Positions 63,109 to 64,000 of a stretch of 64,000 nt of DNA are shown in pieces; within the stretch, counting starts at the first letter, position 1, and the number at the start of each line of letters is the position of its first letter. Under the pieces are notes generated by a model. It searched no databases. It was not told where the DNA came from and worked only from the letters and a program-made list of their open reading frames with translations. This DNA comes from Piezodorus guildinii (Eukaryota; Arthropoda; Insecta; Hemiptera; Pentatomidae), in assembly GCA_023052935.1 (NCBI GenBank), contig CM041298.1, positions 52,521,813 through 52,585,812 of the forward strand, read 5' to 3'. The position numbers were made by a program, and so were the translations under genes.

Positions 63109-64000
63109 TTAATACAATTTCCATTGTAAAACGAATTTTTTAAATCTAATGATTAGTTGTTCTTTAATCTTTAGAGTAATGACTTTATTATTCCTTGTAA
63201 CTGGATATGACATAGCATAATAAGTTGTTTTTGGCAATGATTTCAAAGGGATTTTAATAAAATAATAAATTAATCCTGTATCTGATAGGGAACAAAATGT
63301 GGAGCTAAGTAACCAGTTTAATTCTACATTTTCTGTGATTGGTTCTCCGAACGGTATGTTTAATTGTTCTAGTTCTCTAGTCGTTAATATGCTTGGATGG
63401 GTAATTCCTAATTTACATTGTTCTAAGGAAAATTCTATATCATTTAATTGATTTTCTACTAAATCTAATACGGCTAATAAATCATGATACATTAACTTAG
63501 TAAGAGCTAAATCTGTAAAATTATTTATTTTTTCTATACTATCCTTATATTTATTTAAAACAATTATTTCTTTATTAAGTTTAGATGTTAATTCTTTATT
63601 TAATCCTAATCTAACATTTTCATTATGCTCTATGTGATACATATTTCTCTCGATTTTATTTAAAATATTATCATACTTTTCTTTGTCATCGGCGTCCATA
63701 TTGCCGGTGAGCCAACTAATAGCATTGCCTAGTCCGTTAATTAAACCTCTTTTTGATCGGTTATTCCGATTTATATTTACAATATGATTAATTTTTTCTA
63801 ATATCTTGTTATATTTTTGTTCAATAATATTATGCAAAGTTTTATATTCATTACTAATTGTTAATACGTCAATGCTAATCTTAAGGGTTTGAATTTCTCT
63901 TGTTAAATTTGTAAGATTCTTATAATGTAAAAATGTGTACCAATCTTCAATTATAAAAGATGGATTAATTTGTACGATGGATGCTCCTGGTCCGTCAGAT
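63109..64000 (-). CDS. env: Errantivirus-like env (F-protein-related fusion subunit), 5' part beyond window
   Basis: The frame stays open from the window edge (64000) to a stop at 63109. The TTG at 63837 is only the first listed start, and the true start lies upstream, outside the window. About 30 residues after it is a furin-type site RSKR, immediately followed by the fusion-peptide-like GLINGLGNAISWLTGN. This arrangement is diagnostic of the Env/F protein family of insect endogenous retroviruses (Ty3/gypsy errantiviruses) and baculoviruses. A Leu/Asn-rich helical region follows, as in fusion subunits. The frame is lost at a 6-bp T-run (63136-63141, A-run in the coding strand). No pol or gag is seen. 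Confidence 0.85.
   Translation of the reverse strand, partial: SDGPGASIVQINPSFIIEDWYTFLHYKNLTNLTREIQTLKISIDVLTISNEYKTLHNIIEQKYNKILEKINHIVNINRNNRSKRGLINGLGNAISWLTGNMDADDKEKYDNILNKIERNMYHIEHNENVRLGLNKELTSKLNKEIIVLNKYKDSIEKINNFTDLALTKLMYHDLLAVLDLVENQLNDIEFSLEQCKLGITHPSILTTRELEQLNIPFGEPITENVELNWLLSSTFCSLSDTGLIYYFIKIPLKSLPKTTYYAMSYPVTRNNKVITLKIKEQLIIRFKKFVLQWKLY

Overview
The window is animal nuclear DNA, most likely from an insect. It is strongly AT-rich and crowded with jockey-, CR1- and RTE-type LINE retrotransposons, Tc1/mariner and hAT DNA elements and tRNA-derived SINEs. It also carries the 3' end of an insect-type endogenous retrovirus (errantivirus-like env). I see no convincing host protein gene, no true tRNA or rRNA gene, no CRISPR array and nothing prokaryotic. 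The insect order cannot be fixed from this sequence.

Layout. 1-3.1 kb: AT-rich, no gene. 3.1-9.3 kb: a helentron-like non-coding repeat (called HINE here), SINE fragments, a broken CR1-like LINE on the minus strand and a jockey 3' fragment. 9.9-13.7 kb: an old repeat (R3) with decayed internal repeats, then a 384-bp inverted-repeat element with a 4-bp target duplication. 13.7-25.2 kb: HINE copies broken up by a long-ORF jockey fragment (16.1-18.7 kb), a CR1-like LINE, an RTE-like LINE, a hAT MITE and a SINE. 25.7-32.5 kb: a dead Tc1-like transposon split by a full-length jockey element (26,570-31,684) with two intact ORFs. 32.5-53.1 kb: further HINE copies with mariner, RTE, jockey and SINE debris and a tandemly duplicated SINE2-SINE1 composite. 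53.7-61.9 kb: SINEs, a minisatellite, a hammerhead-like Penelope relic, a 1.33-kb inverted-repeat element and a MITE with an empty-site paralogue. 62.4-64.0 kb: env, on the minus strand, running off the window.

The coding content is parasitic. The only apparently intact retroelement is the 5.1-kb jockey at 26.6-31.7 kb: ORF1 (zinc-knuckle, gag-like) overlaps ORF2 (endonuclease plus reverse transcriptase) by ATGA, and a 12-bp target duplication and a poly(A) tail frame it. Short copies that share its 3' end probably used the same kind of machinery. The non-coding families (HINE, the 4-bp-TSD element, SINE1/2/3, R3) carry terminal structures but no enzyme, so each must depend on a partner outside the window. 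Nesting gives a relative history: HINE is old, Tc1 and the SINEs inserted later, and the full-length jockey is among the youngest events. Family names marked 'like' rest on motifs read by eye, not on a database search.
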